In this document: positions 1 through 10,040 of the stretch, piece after piece | Numbering within the stretch: position 1 is the stretch's first letter | Layout: every line of letters begins with the position of its first letter | Source of the DNA: Solen grandis | Taxonomy: Eukaryota; Mollusca; Bivalvia; Adapedonta; Solenidae | Assembly (NCBI GenBank): GCA_021229015.1 | Contig: CM037783.1 | Coordinates: 60,177,746-60,241,745, forward strand | Length of the DNA stretch: 64,000 nucleotides | Direction: 5' to 3' | Made by a program: the position numbers and the translations under genes | Notes under the pieces: model-generated | Seen by the model: the letters and a program-made list of their open reading frames with translations, nothing else | Told to the model about the DNA's origin: nothing | Database searches by the model: none

Positions 1-1116
1 GTTTTGTTTGATGCAATACATAAACTGAACCCAAACATACAGGTTCTGGTTGATACATCAGTTAAATGGAATGAAGAATTAAAAACTCTATTAGCAAGAG
101 GTGATGTGGAAGCGGGTGGTTATGATGACAAACAGCCAGTGTCGGAAATGGCTCTTAGCTGCCTTGTGTATCTAGTTCATGTTGAGAAGCTGGCACCTCC
201 ACAGTACCCCACCCTGTGTCCAAGGAAGACCCAGATGGAACTGTGTCTGGGATTTGTGCTGACCCTCATGTCTCAAGCTCAGAGTGAAGTGCAAAACAAG
301 GGAGTGCTCTTGTTTCAAGCTGTGATAAACAATCTGCAAGCATCATCAGACCTCCTGTACGATGATCTAGATAGACCTGAATATTTCGGAATACTTGATG
401 CAATGTTTGACATCATGATTAGATGTCCTGTAAAAGATGTTCGCCACACATGTGTTCAGCTTCTTCCGGTATTTATTCAGCTGTTTGACCATAAAGGACG
501 GTATCATATATTCCTGAAAATATTTGCTACATTGAAGCATTCTGGTGCATATGGTTATTGTGTTCAGCTGTTCAAAAATCAGATGAATGAAGTAATTGCA
601 GGATCTCAGAACATTCCGCAATGCAATGATTTAGATATGTTCTACAATCTTCATCTAAAGAGGCTACTGCTCCTGATGACCAATCTTGCTGAAGGTCCTG
701 CCACGGATATGGTGGAGCATTCAGACAGAATTATATCCACTCTCAATCTTATCCGGTTTCTTGTCATCAGAGACCCACCACATGTAAACCAGACTGGAAT
801 CTGGAATACACTGCCACAGTTAGAGAAGGATTTTCTAAAGGCACTGCATGTGGGACTGGAGATGTCCAAGGGTCACTATAAGCTGGAGTTATCAGGGGTG
901 GAGGGTAGGAAAGGTTTGGAGGGAACTGGAGCAGAGGATGTAGAGATGAGTCTGAGTGTGGCTGGACTGAATATGCCAAAGATGCCAAGGGAAGAGAAGA
1001 TAGCAGTGATGAAGCAAGCTCTCAATACTCTAGATCTGGTGACCAGTCTTGTGATCAGGGTGGAGGAAGTGATTGAGGAAAAGAGAAAGGCATCTCCTAG
1101 TGACACAGACTTATGA
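1..1116 (+). CDS. GLMN: Glomulin, C-terminal part (5' end outside the window)
   Basis: The frame is open from base 1 to a TGA at 1114-1116, about 371 codons, with no Met at the left edge, so the gene starts upstream. The product matches the C-terminal half of animal glomulin (FAP68), an all-helical HEAT-like repeat protein. From established knowledge, glomulin binds the RING domain of RBX1 and restrains cullin-RING ubiquitin ligases. Diagnostic stretches recalled from the vertebrate protein are 'HSDRIISTLNLIRFLVIRD', 'NQTGIW', 'FLKALHVGLEMSKGHY' and, near the end, 'NMP' followed by 'ALNTLDLVTSLVIRVEEVIE'. The conserved C-terminal region that contacts RBX1 is intact and no stop or frameshift is seen. 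In vertebrates this part is split over many exons; here it is one exon. A retrocopy is possible but would normally show decay. Identification is by remembered family similarity and is strong. Confidence 0.93.
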   Translation, partial: VLFDAIHKLNPNIQVLVDTSVKWNEELKTLLARGDVEAGGYDDKQPVSEMALSCLVYLVHVEKLAPPQYPTLCPRKTQMELCLGFVLTLMSQAQSEVQNKGVLLFQAVINNLQASSDLLYDDLDRPEYFGILDAMFDIMIRCPVKDVRHTCVQLLPVFIQLFDHKGRYHIFLKIFATLKHSGAYGYCVQLFKNQMNEVIAGSQNIPQCNDLDMFYNLHLKRLLLLMTNLAEGPATDMVEHSDRIISTLNLIRFLVIRDPPHVNQTGIWNTLPQLEKDFLKALHVGLEMSKGHYKLELSGVEGRKGLEGTGAEDVEMSLSVAGLNMPKMPREEKIAVMKQALNTLDLVTSLVIRVEEVIEEKRKASPSDTDL

Positions 1117-1903
1117 TGTAAACAGGCTGGAGGAAGTGATTGTGGAAAAGATGAGGGCAAGCTTCCTGTGACATAGACTTACAATGTGATCAGAGTGAAA
1201 ATGATTAAAAATCAGAGAAAAGCAAGGCTGATGTAATTTGGACTATGACCGTTGACAAGTTTTTTAAATAAGTTTTGGTATAGTTGACGAGAGAAAGACT
1301 CTTTGTAACATGGACTTCCATTGGGATCAGGGTGAAGCATAGGATTAAGAGGAAATTTACAGTAAAATGCCAATTGAGGTTTCATTCAGTTATTTTAAAT
1401 TGTGCTTAGTGCCATCGTCCATGTGGTTCAAGTATGAGAATACAAAAGTGTAAGAATGAGTTTGACTCTTGACAGCCTTTTATGGGATGCCTATTTTTAC
1501 TGTACATTATAAGACAGAAACAAGAGAAACATGTTGGATTAAAATAACAGATTTGTAACTTGCCACTAGTCCTCTTTATTTTTCATTGATTAAGGTAGTC
1601 GCTATTTACCACTGTATGATCGTGTGGTTTACTTTTTGAAATTTAATTAGTCCCTTATTACCGCTGTTTACAGTGGAGGGGACTATAGGTTTGCCCTCAG
1701 TCTGTCCGGAGATCTGGATCCCGCAATAACGTAAAGACTGTTTAAGAATATATTATTAATTGTTGGCAATATGGAGGTTCTGCAAGTCATTTCGATTTTT
1801 TTTCTTGGTCCAATATTCTGGTTGCTATGGTAACAGAAAAGTTATACACCTTACCTGTAGGGGACTGGTGTTGGTGCAACACCAGTTACTTGTTTACAAT
1901 AAA
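1117..1903 (+). other. GLMN: Probable GLMN 3' UTR
   Basis: Non-coding DNA follows the GLMN stop codon. Near-duplicates of the last coding segment occur at once: the 'ctggaggaagtgattg' word recurs at about 1125. The first canonical AATAAA is at 1898-1903, a plausible polyadenylation signal. No other gene is visible here. Confidence 0.4.
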
Positions 1904-1948
1904 AGTTAACCACATAGTTGTGTTATTTATTAACTTTGAAACATAATA

Positions 1949-2190
1949 ATATATAATATTCCTATAAATGACAAAAATATATAATATTCCTATAAATGAC
2001 AAAATATATAATATTCCTATAAATGACAAAAATATATAATATTCCTATAAATGACAAAATATATAATATTCCTATAAATGACAAAATATATAATATTCCT
2101 ATAAATGACAAAATATATAATATTCCTATAAATGACAAAACTATATATTCCTATAAATGACAAAATATATAATATTCCTATAAATGACAA
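1949..2190. repeat. 27-28 bp tandem repeat, about 9 copies
   Basis: The unit atataatattcctataaat + gacaaaa(a) is repeated head to tail about nine times with a spacing of 27-28 bp. One copy is shortened near 2140. It lies just past the likely GLMN polyadenylation signal. Confidence 0.9.
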
Positions 2191-2309
2191 ACAGATTGTA
2201 TATTAGTTTGTCATTGTTCTTGTGTCATTCTAGATCTTAAATTTCTCCTCTAGTTCCTTTGTCTGCAATTTCCTGGTTAGCTCCCTGTGATTTACAACTG
2301 GACCCAATG

Positions 2310-2480
2310 GCCAAGTACATGTAGTTAAGAGTCTGCCTCATAACCAGGAGGTTGGGGGTTGATCCCCAGCTGCGACGTCTGGAAATCATTAAAAATTATC
2401 TAGTAGTTCTCACTTGTGCTTATTTCTCAACATGTAAGGGTAGGTGAAAGACTGGTTTGCCTTGTTCCAGGATATTTTCA
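2310..2480 (+). repeat. Possible degenerate tRNA-derived SINE
   Basis: The segment has 'atggccaag', then 'taagagtctgcct', and a B-box-like 'gggttgatcccc' near 2353. A related stretch lies on the opposite strand at about 40,330-40,400. It is diverged and the ends are unclear. The rest of 2,190-6,290 outside named repeats holds no recognisable gene; the first COQ9 exon may be hidden there. Confidence 0.35.
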
Positions 2481-3934
2481 TTGGGTTTTCAGCTTTTGAC
2501 ACTTAATTTTTTAGCCAGATATCCCAAAGGAACACCTGCTTTGAAATTCAGGAGTCCCTTCTGAAAATTAGGAGCCCATGTCATGTCATTCAGACATATG
2601 ATGGCTTTATTTAATTAACAGTTGTTGAAGAAGTTATGATTCATCATAGAGGGTTACTAGTAAGAAGTCTTATGAAGATGATTACACAAGTTTTCAACAA
2701 ATGTGGCTGTTCAGTTTACTATTACATGTAATTGGAAAAGTAACTTTTAATTTCAACCACTGGGTTTTGTAGCTTGCCATTTGATATTACACTTTAAGGC
2801 AGCCCTATATCAAAATGACTGAAATACTGTCCAGGGCATTAAATCCAAGCATAAAAATAAAAGCACACCAGGCTGTATAAGAATATTACATGTAAGTCCA
2901 CAGCTGAACCACTGGTCTTTATTAGTCTTAGGCTTTGTATGGTTGAATTTACAAAAACTCTATTATTTCCTAAAATGTGTGACAGGAATCCAAGATTCCA
3001 GTGATTTCTTTTTATTAGGGTTTTGTGGTCACCCTTTGTCAGTTATCCATTGTCCATCATCAGCAAAACCTCAGACATCTTCAGAAATCATTGGTCAAAT
3101 TCAAGTTTTATTTGGTAAAAATGATCACCAGAATTGCTTAATCAAAATTAATCTGTTGGCTAGTTTGATGCATATTCAAAGGGAGTAACTAATATCTTTT
3201 CAAATAATTTTGGCATGAGTTGTCTCCCTTGGTATTAAGATAATTAATTTAAAAAAATCTTCTCTGTTTCTCTACAACAAATATTTAGAATTCTAGTCTT
3301 TATTTAATTGCACAAATGATCACCTTATTGAAATTCACAATAACTGCTTAACTTGGTATCCATTGGTTAAACCTATTTATCATATTCTGTCATGGCAGAA
3401 TTTCAATTTTCATTCAGCAGTAAATAACACAGAAGATATTTCAGTCAAATCACTCAAAACTAAAGTGGGATTCATGCGTTATTTGCAAAGGTTGAGTATG
3501 CTGTCAAACCTGTCTTAAGCGGTCTGTCAAGGGAACAAGAGAAAGTGATGGCTTAACAGAGTTGACCACAAAATGAAGTTTATATATAACAATATGCTAC
3601 AGTTTGGTAATATTAAAATTGACCACTAAATGCAGGTTGGCTGCTTAGTACAGGTGTCCACTTATACAGGTTCAACTGTTAATTAAAACTGTGAATATCT
3701 TGCTTGCAACCCAGTACTACATGCACCTTACTAGTCAATGGATTCCTTATATAAATGGCAAGGGCCACTGGGAGAATGTTCATGTCAAACAATGGTAGGT
3801 CAATTCAAATGTATTCTACATGTATTTGCTTTTATTCCTTCTTTATCTGGGGCCATTCACTGGCATTGTCCCTTTCGAAGATATCTTAATATTTATGCAG
3901 TTTTGCTTTTTAGTCCAGGATTTTTCTGTTCCCA

Positions 3935-4235
3935 ATGTAAAGAAAATGGTGATATATTTTCCCCAAAATATAACTTTTACTTTATGAATATTCATATACA
4001 AATATATGACTTGATGAATATTAATTAACTGAAGTTAAAATGGTATAAAATAATATACTATATGAAATCATGAATTTTTCTTTACCACACAGACTGTGTA
4101 GAAACTGAGCTACAAAATTGTATGAACAAACAGAGGAGACCCTTATCAGCAGCTCCTATAGGAGCTGTCAGATCTGGGTCTGCTCTGTTTGTCAATGCCT
4201 GTAAATGAGATTGTGTGAAGAGAGTTAAGGCCCCT
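3935..4235 (+). mobile_element. MITE copy (CCTTTAC / tatgaatattcat family)
   Basis: This diverged copy carries the family landmarks in order: 'gaatattcatatacaaat', 'atgaatttttctttaccaca' then 'cagactgtgtag', 'gaacaaacagaggagaccc', and a central palindrome around 'cagctcctataggagctg' (about 4150-4170). Better copies with clear terminal inverted repeats are at 32,879-33,116 and 26,324-27,059. Confidence 0.55.
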
Positions 4236-4923
4236 TCCTAAACAAACGTGTATTAATGACCAGCGACTTTCTGCATGAAAACCTTATCATCGCTTTGAAC
4301 ATTTCAAGGATTTCAAAAAATGCAAATAATTCTAGCTGTCCAGTGTTCTCTGTAATCAGGCCTTTTTTTTCAGATGTTTGGGAAGGGGCCTTAGTATCAT
4401 ATTTTAGGGAAAATATGACCTTTTTTAGCTCACCTGAGCAAAGCTCAGGGTGAGCTGTTGTGATCCCGTGAGTGTCCTTCGTGCCTCATGCGTCAACATC
4501 TAGCACCTTCATTTCCTAAGCTATCATCTTCAAACTTTAATGACAATGTTTATTACCATAATGTCTCGATTGAATTCGATTGTGGCTGAATTCGGGCAAT
4601 TAAGTCAGGAGTTAAGCCCCTTTTAATATTAAAAAATGCCAGATTTCACTTTGTTTACACTCTAGCATCTTCATTTTCTTAGCAATCATCTTCATAAATT
4701 TATGACATTATTTATGACCATAATGTCTTGATTGAGTTCAATTGTGGCTGTGATCGGTCAATTAGGTCAGGAGTTATGCCCCTTTAATATAAAAAAATGC
4801 AAGATTTCACATTGTTTACACTCTAGCACCTTCATTTCTTAAGCAATCATCTTAAAACTTTACGACATTGTTTATGGCCATAATGTCTCGATTAAGTTTG
4901 ATTATGGCTGATATTGGCTAGTT

Positions 4924-5599
4924 GTGTCGCCTGCATAGCATGGCAGACACATAGGGATCACTTTGTCCGTCGTCGTCGGCGTCGTCGTCGTCGGCGTCAC
5001 ACTTTCTTGTCCGGAGCATAACTCGAAAAGTATTTGAGGTATCACCTTGAAACTTAAAACATGGATAGATCACATTGAGGTGGAGTGCAGTGCACAAGAA
5101 TGATAACTCTGACTTTCGTATTTTCTGAGTTATTACCCTTTGTTGATTCTGAGATTTTATTTTTGTCCGGACCATAACTCAAAAAGTATTTGAGGTATCA
5201 CCTTGAAACTTCACAGGTGGAAAGATCTCATGGAGTGCATTGTGCAAGAATGATAACTGTTGTATTTTTGGAGTTATTTCCCTTTGTTTATTTTTTTGGA
5301 TTTAATTCTTGTGTGGTGCATAACTTGTAAAGTATTTGAAGTGTTGCCTTAAACATTTATAGTAGATAGATCTCATTGGTCTGAGTGCAGTACACAAGAA
5401 TGATAACTCAATAATGACAATGATGACTACAAACTTGCAACATATATATAATTAACGTCATAAGTGCTTAATGACGTCATAATTTTTCTTACAGTTAATG
5501 TTTTGAATTCATAGTCATTCTGACACTCCTCTGATGAAGACTGTATAGTCGAAAGTGCTCGGGAAAATTATTACATATTGCACTGTTTGAATATTTTAT

Positions 5600-5633
<34 letters not shown>

Positions 5634-5649
5634 AAAAAAATAAAAAAAA

Positions 5650-5682
<33 letters not shown>

Positions 5683-5818
5683 ATTTGGTGTTATTTTGTA
5701 CCTCACAAAATAGATTATGCTTTATCAATAATTTGTCAAAAGATCGATTTTCTAGTCAATTCTTTCATCAAACATGCTTAAATGCAGGCGACACAAGTGT
5801 TCCGAGGAACACCCACAT
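4924..5818 (+). mobile_element. Nested element GTGTCGCCTGCAT...ATGCAGGCGACAC
   Basis: A second repeat family is inserted in R1. It is flanked by the 6-bp duplication ctagtt (4918-4923 and 5819-5824). It starts GTGTCGCCTGCAT; the inverted ATGCAGGCGACAC lies about 36 bp before its right end and is followed by a short hairpin, gtgttccgaggaacac. The interior has a (cgtcgt)-rich block and repeated 'aaagtatttgaggtatcacc' units. An AT-rich and homopolymer region lies at 5600-5680. There is no coding capacity. Confidence 0.7.
5600..5681. repeat. Homopolymer C run, A-rich stretch, (TA)n and (TG)n
   Basis: A run of about 32 C is followed by A-rich sequence, (ta)n and (tg)n inside the nested element. 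Copy numbers in such runs are unreliable in any assembly. Confidence 0.9.
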
Positions 5819-6296
5819 CTAGTTAATTTAGGAGTTATGTCCCTTTCACTATAAGAAAGCCTTTCTTTCTTTCTTAAACAATCATCTTTCCCAGGTGAGC
5901 GATTCAGGGCCATCTTGGGAAGAAAAATCCTGGAGTAAGATCATTTTTGGGGAAAACTAGAAGTTAAAGAATTTTTCTGAGTGGAAGGCACCATGAAACC
6001 CCTGATAAAGGAGGAAAAAAGCCCTGCCAGTCTTCTTGTAAATCATTGATTCAGATGGGAATTTTGTCCTAATTTGTTCAAATTTGTTAAGAATTGTTCA
6101 TTTTGCAACCAACCTAAAATGATGGACAATCAGACCCAACAAGATGGATCTTGGTCTTTCTAGTAAATTTATCAAGACCACTGAATGTCTCAAAATATAC
6201 AAAAAAAAGTCCAAGTCCACTATGTTCAAAATACTGTCTTATACCCAGGGAACCAGTCATTATGTCTGTATGGACTGCTCCATGACTGTTTTTCAG

Positions 6297-6376
6297 GGCG
6301 GAGTCGTCTCCACTGTGTGGCAGGCAGGACCCTCTCCCAGGGAACAGGTGGATACAGAGGAGGCAGCTCCAAACAG
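6297..6376 (+). CDS. COQ9: COQ9 exon a (presequence region)
   Basis: The acceptor is tgtttttcag and the donor is CAG|gtaaaa. In the frame that joins exon b it reads 'RSRLHCVAGRTLSQGTGGYR' and on to 'SSKQ', basic and serine-rich with no acidic residues, as expected of a matrix targeting peptide. The frame is also open upstream to an ATG at 6185, but that part does not look like a presequence, so an upstream exon is more likely. The exon itself has weak homology value; it rests on splice signals and position. Confidence 0.55.
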
Positions 6377-9300
6377 GTAAAACACATGATCATGTAGGAA
6401 TGTCAAATGACTCAAACACCACCAGCATTACTTACAATGAGTAAGCAATCATGAAGCTATTAAGATATGCATTCCAGCATTCTTGTTTACCATAATATTG
6501 TATGTATAGGATAGTTTATTGATTCTTATGAAGCCAAGAAGCCATGCAATAATGTAAAGTGTCATTGTTCAATTAAATAATGATTCTGAAATTTATATTA
6601 TCAAGAGATAAGTAGGTCCAATAATTCTATATACACACAGATTTTGTGTGTTTCAAAATTTTTAGTCTGCATGGGTAAAAGTTTTCAGGAATTTTCCTGA
6701 ACTTCAGGTTTTTCTGATTGCCAAATGACTTCTTATTCTATATATACATGTAACTATATAAAAAATTGCTAAAATCAGGGTTTTCAGGCTTTTTAAAAAA
6801 AATTTACCGACGAGTCCATTCGGTTCTTATACAGGTTTAATCTGATAACTACATGGAGATTGATAAGATTTTATTCTATTTCCTGCTTTCTTTTGAGTGC
6901 CTTTGCACTTAATAAGGATCTCTGCTCTCTCTGTCTGGTCAAGCTTCACAATGACCATACATGCATAGCATATCAATCATTCAAATACATGTAAAGATTT
7001 TGAATTAAGAATCTACGATACATTATATATCATTATTTTGTATGAAAATTTACAGCATGTACACACTTTATATAAAATAAAAAAGCATTTTACCAGTGTT
7101 TGGCAGATGTCACATGTGCTAATTTTTGCAACTGAGTTGTTTTAGAGGTTAAATGTTTATGAATGGATTGTATATGTGGTTTTCTTCCCCATGCAGTGCC
7201 ACAGACGAGCCATGTGATCAATGGGGAGGATACAGAGCACGAGACCAAGCAGAGGATCTTACGTTCATCACTGCCCTTCGTAAACACACAGGGGTGGACA
7301 CTCAATGCCCTGGCAGCAGGTATGTAGATGTGCATTTGTTTGTAAAATGTTTATTGGGGTTTAACATCCCACAGCATGTCAGTCATTTGGAGACTTTGTC
7401 TATGTGAGACAGATATAATGCTGCCACACTGCTGTTTCATTCTGTAGACACATGGCATGTAACCACACCCAGTCTCATTATCCTGGCAACAGGCCAACCA
7501 GTCCTGGAACTACCCGTATCTACCTTTATATACTGAGTGCCAAGCAAGGGAGCTGTACCAGGACCTTTTTTAACGACTTTGTTGGTATGTTGTGCCATGG
7601 ATCGAACTCACAAATTCCTGATTCCGGGGTGGACGCTGTAAATACTCAGCCCTGACAGATGTTATATAGATGAATTGGTGGTCCCAGGAATGTGTCAGTC
7701 ATCAAAAAAAAGATATTTGGTGTACAAGCTTGAATTCCTGTAGATCTAATTATGTAATAAAATGTTCAATTATCTTGAATATAAAAAATGTATGTTACAA
7801 AATAATATTAACAAGCCCAAGAAACATGGGTTTGTGGTCAAATTGAGCATATATATTGCATTTCACAACTACACACAATAGTCTCTTACTTGCCCCATTG
7901 TAAATCTGATATACCATCCCTCAATAGCGATACCCCATTACAAAGAAAAAAAAAAAGAAAAGAACTAATGGTTATGTTTTTTATCTTTGAAGTAAAATAC
8001 ATTTACAGTAGAAAGAAAATGTCATTTTGAAGTTAAGTACACTGTAAAACATTTTTTTTTAAAGTTATGAAGCACCATGAATTGCTCTACCAGCAGTGTG
8101 TTTCTTAGACAAAACTCATTGACTGTACCTGACACTTTATATGAAGAAAATTTAACAGAATAAAATGTTTGATAGCATATTCAAAAATGTAAAATTTAGA
8201 TCAATTTAAGCACTTCTAAGAATATCACCCAGATGGTATTGTTCTGTTCACCTTCCAGGAGCTGAGGCTGAAGGTTTGCCAGGTATTGCCCACGGGCTCT
8301 TCCCCCGGGGTGGGGTGGAGCTGGTGTTGTTCTTCTATAGTGACTGTAACAAATGTCTGGCAGAACAGCTGGCTGCCCAGGTCAAACAGCAGGAGGAGGA
8401 GCAGGGCACCAGCCAGATGGGGTAGGTCAGGGAATTAGGATCTGTGTTGTTTTAGCACACTAGAGCACAATATGCTCAGGGTGAGCCATCATTACACTGT
8501 GTCTAAAATCATTTCCTTCTTTATACACCCACAAATGAAGTTTGAAAGGGGTATACTGGAATCAGCCTGACTGTTGGTCGGTTGGTCTGCAAAATCTGGT
8601 GAACTCCTCCTTCACTTTCAGATCAATTCACCTGATACTTGGCATAAATATTCATCAGGAGCTGTAGATGTGCAAGACACAAATTTCAAGTTCATTCACG
8701 CAAGGATTACGGAGTTATTGCCCCTGAATCAACTTGAAAAGTCTTGTCCGGTGAACTCCTCCTGCAGTTTCTGTCCGATTCACCTGATAATTGGTATGAA
8801 TATTCATTAGGAGGAGTAGATGTGCAAAAAGGTTTTCCCCAAAATTCTAAATGTCGTGTCCGAACCCCTTAATTTTTAAGCTGTAGATGTGCAAGATCAA
8901 ATTTCATGTTCGTTTGCACAAGAATTATGAAGTTATTGCCCCTTATATGACTCTAAATATCTTGTGATGCAAACTTTCTACATTTCTTAACTGATTCAGG
9001 TCAAATTTTGTGTGTGCATTCATAATCAGCTGGAGAGATGCGTCACATAAATTTCACTTGAGTTTTCTCAAGGATGGCAGACTTATTGCCCTAGTCCCAT
9101 TTTTAGCTCACCTGAGCACAAAGTGCTCAAGGTGAGCTTTTGTGATCGCCCTTCGTCCGGCGTCCGTCGTCGTGCGTAGTCCGTCGTCAACAATTTGCTT
9201 TAAACGACATCTCCTCTTAAACCGCTGGACAGAATTTAATGAAACTTGGCAGGAATGTTCCTTGGGTGAGGCTCTACAAAAGTTGCTAAAATAAAGTTGA

Positions 9301-10002
9301 TCCATGAAGAACTCTGGTTGCCATGGCAACAAAAAGAAAAATAATTTGAAAACTTTAAAAATCATCTCCTTCAAAACTACTGGCCAGATTTCAAAATAAT
9401 TTGATACAGATGTTCCTTGGGTCAACCTCTACCAAAGTTGCTAAAATTATTCCGATCCGTAAAAAAACATGGCCGCCAGGGGCGGGGCTTATTTGCCTTA
9501 TATGTATATAGAGAAACCTTTAAACAACATCTCCTCTGAAACCACTAAACAGAATTTGATTAAACTTGGCAGGGATGATCCTTGGGCCAACCTTCACAAA
9601 AGTTGCTAAAATAAACTTGATCCATGTAGAACTCTGGTTGCCATGGCAACAAAAAGAAAAAAAAAATGAAAACTTTAAAAATCATCTTCTTCAAAACTAC
9701 TGGCCAGATTTTAAAATAAATTGGTACAGATGTTCCTTGGGTCAACCTATTTATCTCAGATGAGCAATTTAGGGCCATCATGGGCCTCTTTTCTGCAGTT
9801 CAGGCTACCTCTCCAAAAGTTGATCCTTTACAGATCAGATTTACAGAAGTTGAATATTTTTAAGTGTGATATTTTGTTACATTTATGCATAAAAAGAATG
9901 CATCAGCTCATAAACAAAACAAGAAATATGTCTTGGTAGCTTAATAAAATGCAAAAAGTTACATTAAATTACAAGGCCACTTATTAAAGAGAGAGAAGTC
10001 TA

Positions 10003-10040
<38 letters not shown>

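Larger units (their letters stand above)
4425..5920 (+). mobile_element. CTCACCTGAGC-family element, copy R1, interrupted by a nested element
   Basis: It opens with 'ttagctcacctgagc' followed by the matching 'gctcagggtgagc' (a hairpin) and closes with 'ccaggtgagcgattcagggc'. The interior is a tandem array of roughly 160-bp units beginning 'ctctagca(t/c)cttcat'. The same units fill copy R4 (21,465-22,594). An 895-bp foreign element is inserted at 4924-5818. The terminal hairpin arm on the right is degraded (ggccatcttggga). Confidence 0.75.

Noticed and set aside
6144..6380. Alternative frame through COQ9 exon a (GGVVSTVWQAGPSPREQ)
   Set aside because: This frame cannot join exon b in the COQ9 frame with either acceptor without a stop or shift. 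The Arg/Ser-rich frame fits both phase and a mitochondrial presequence.
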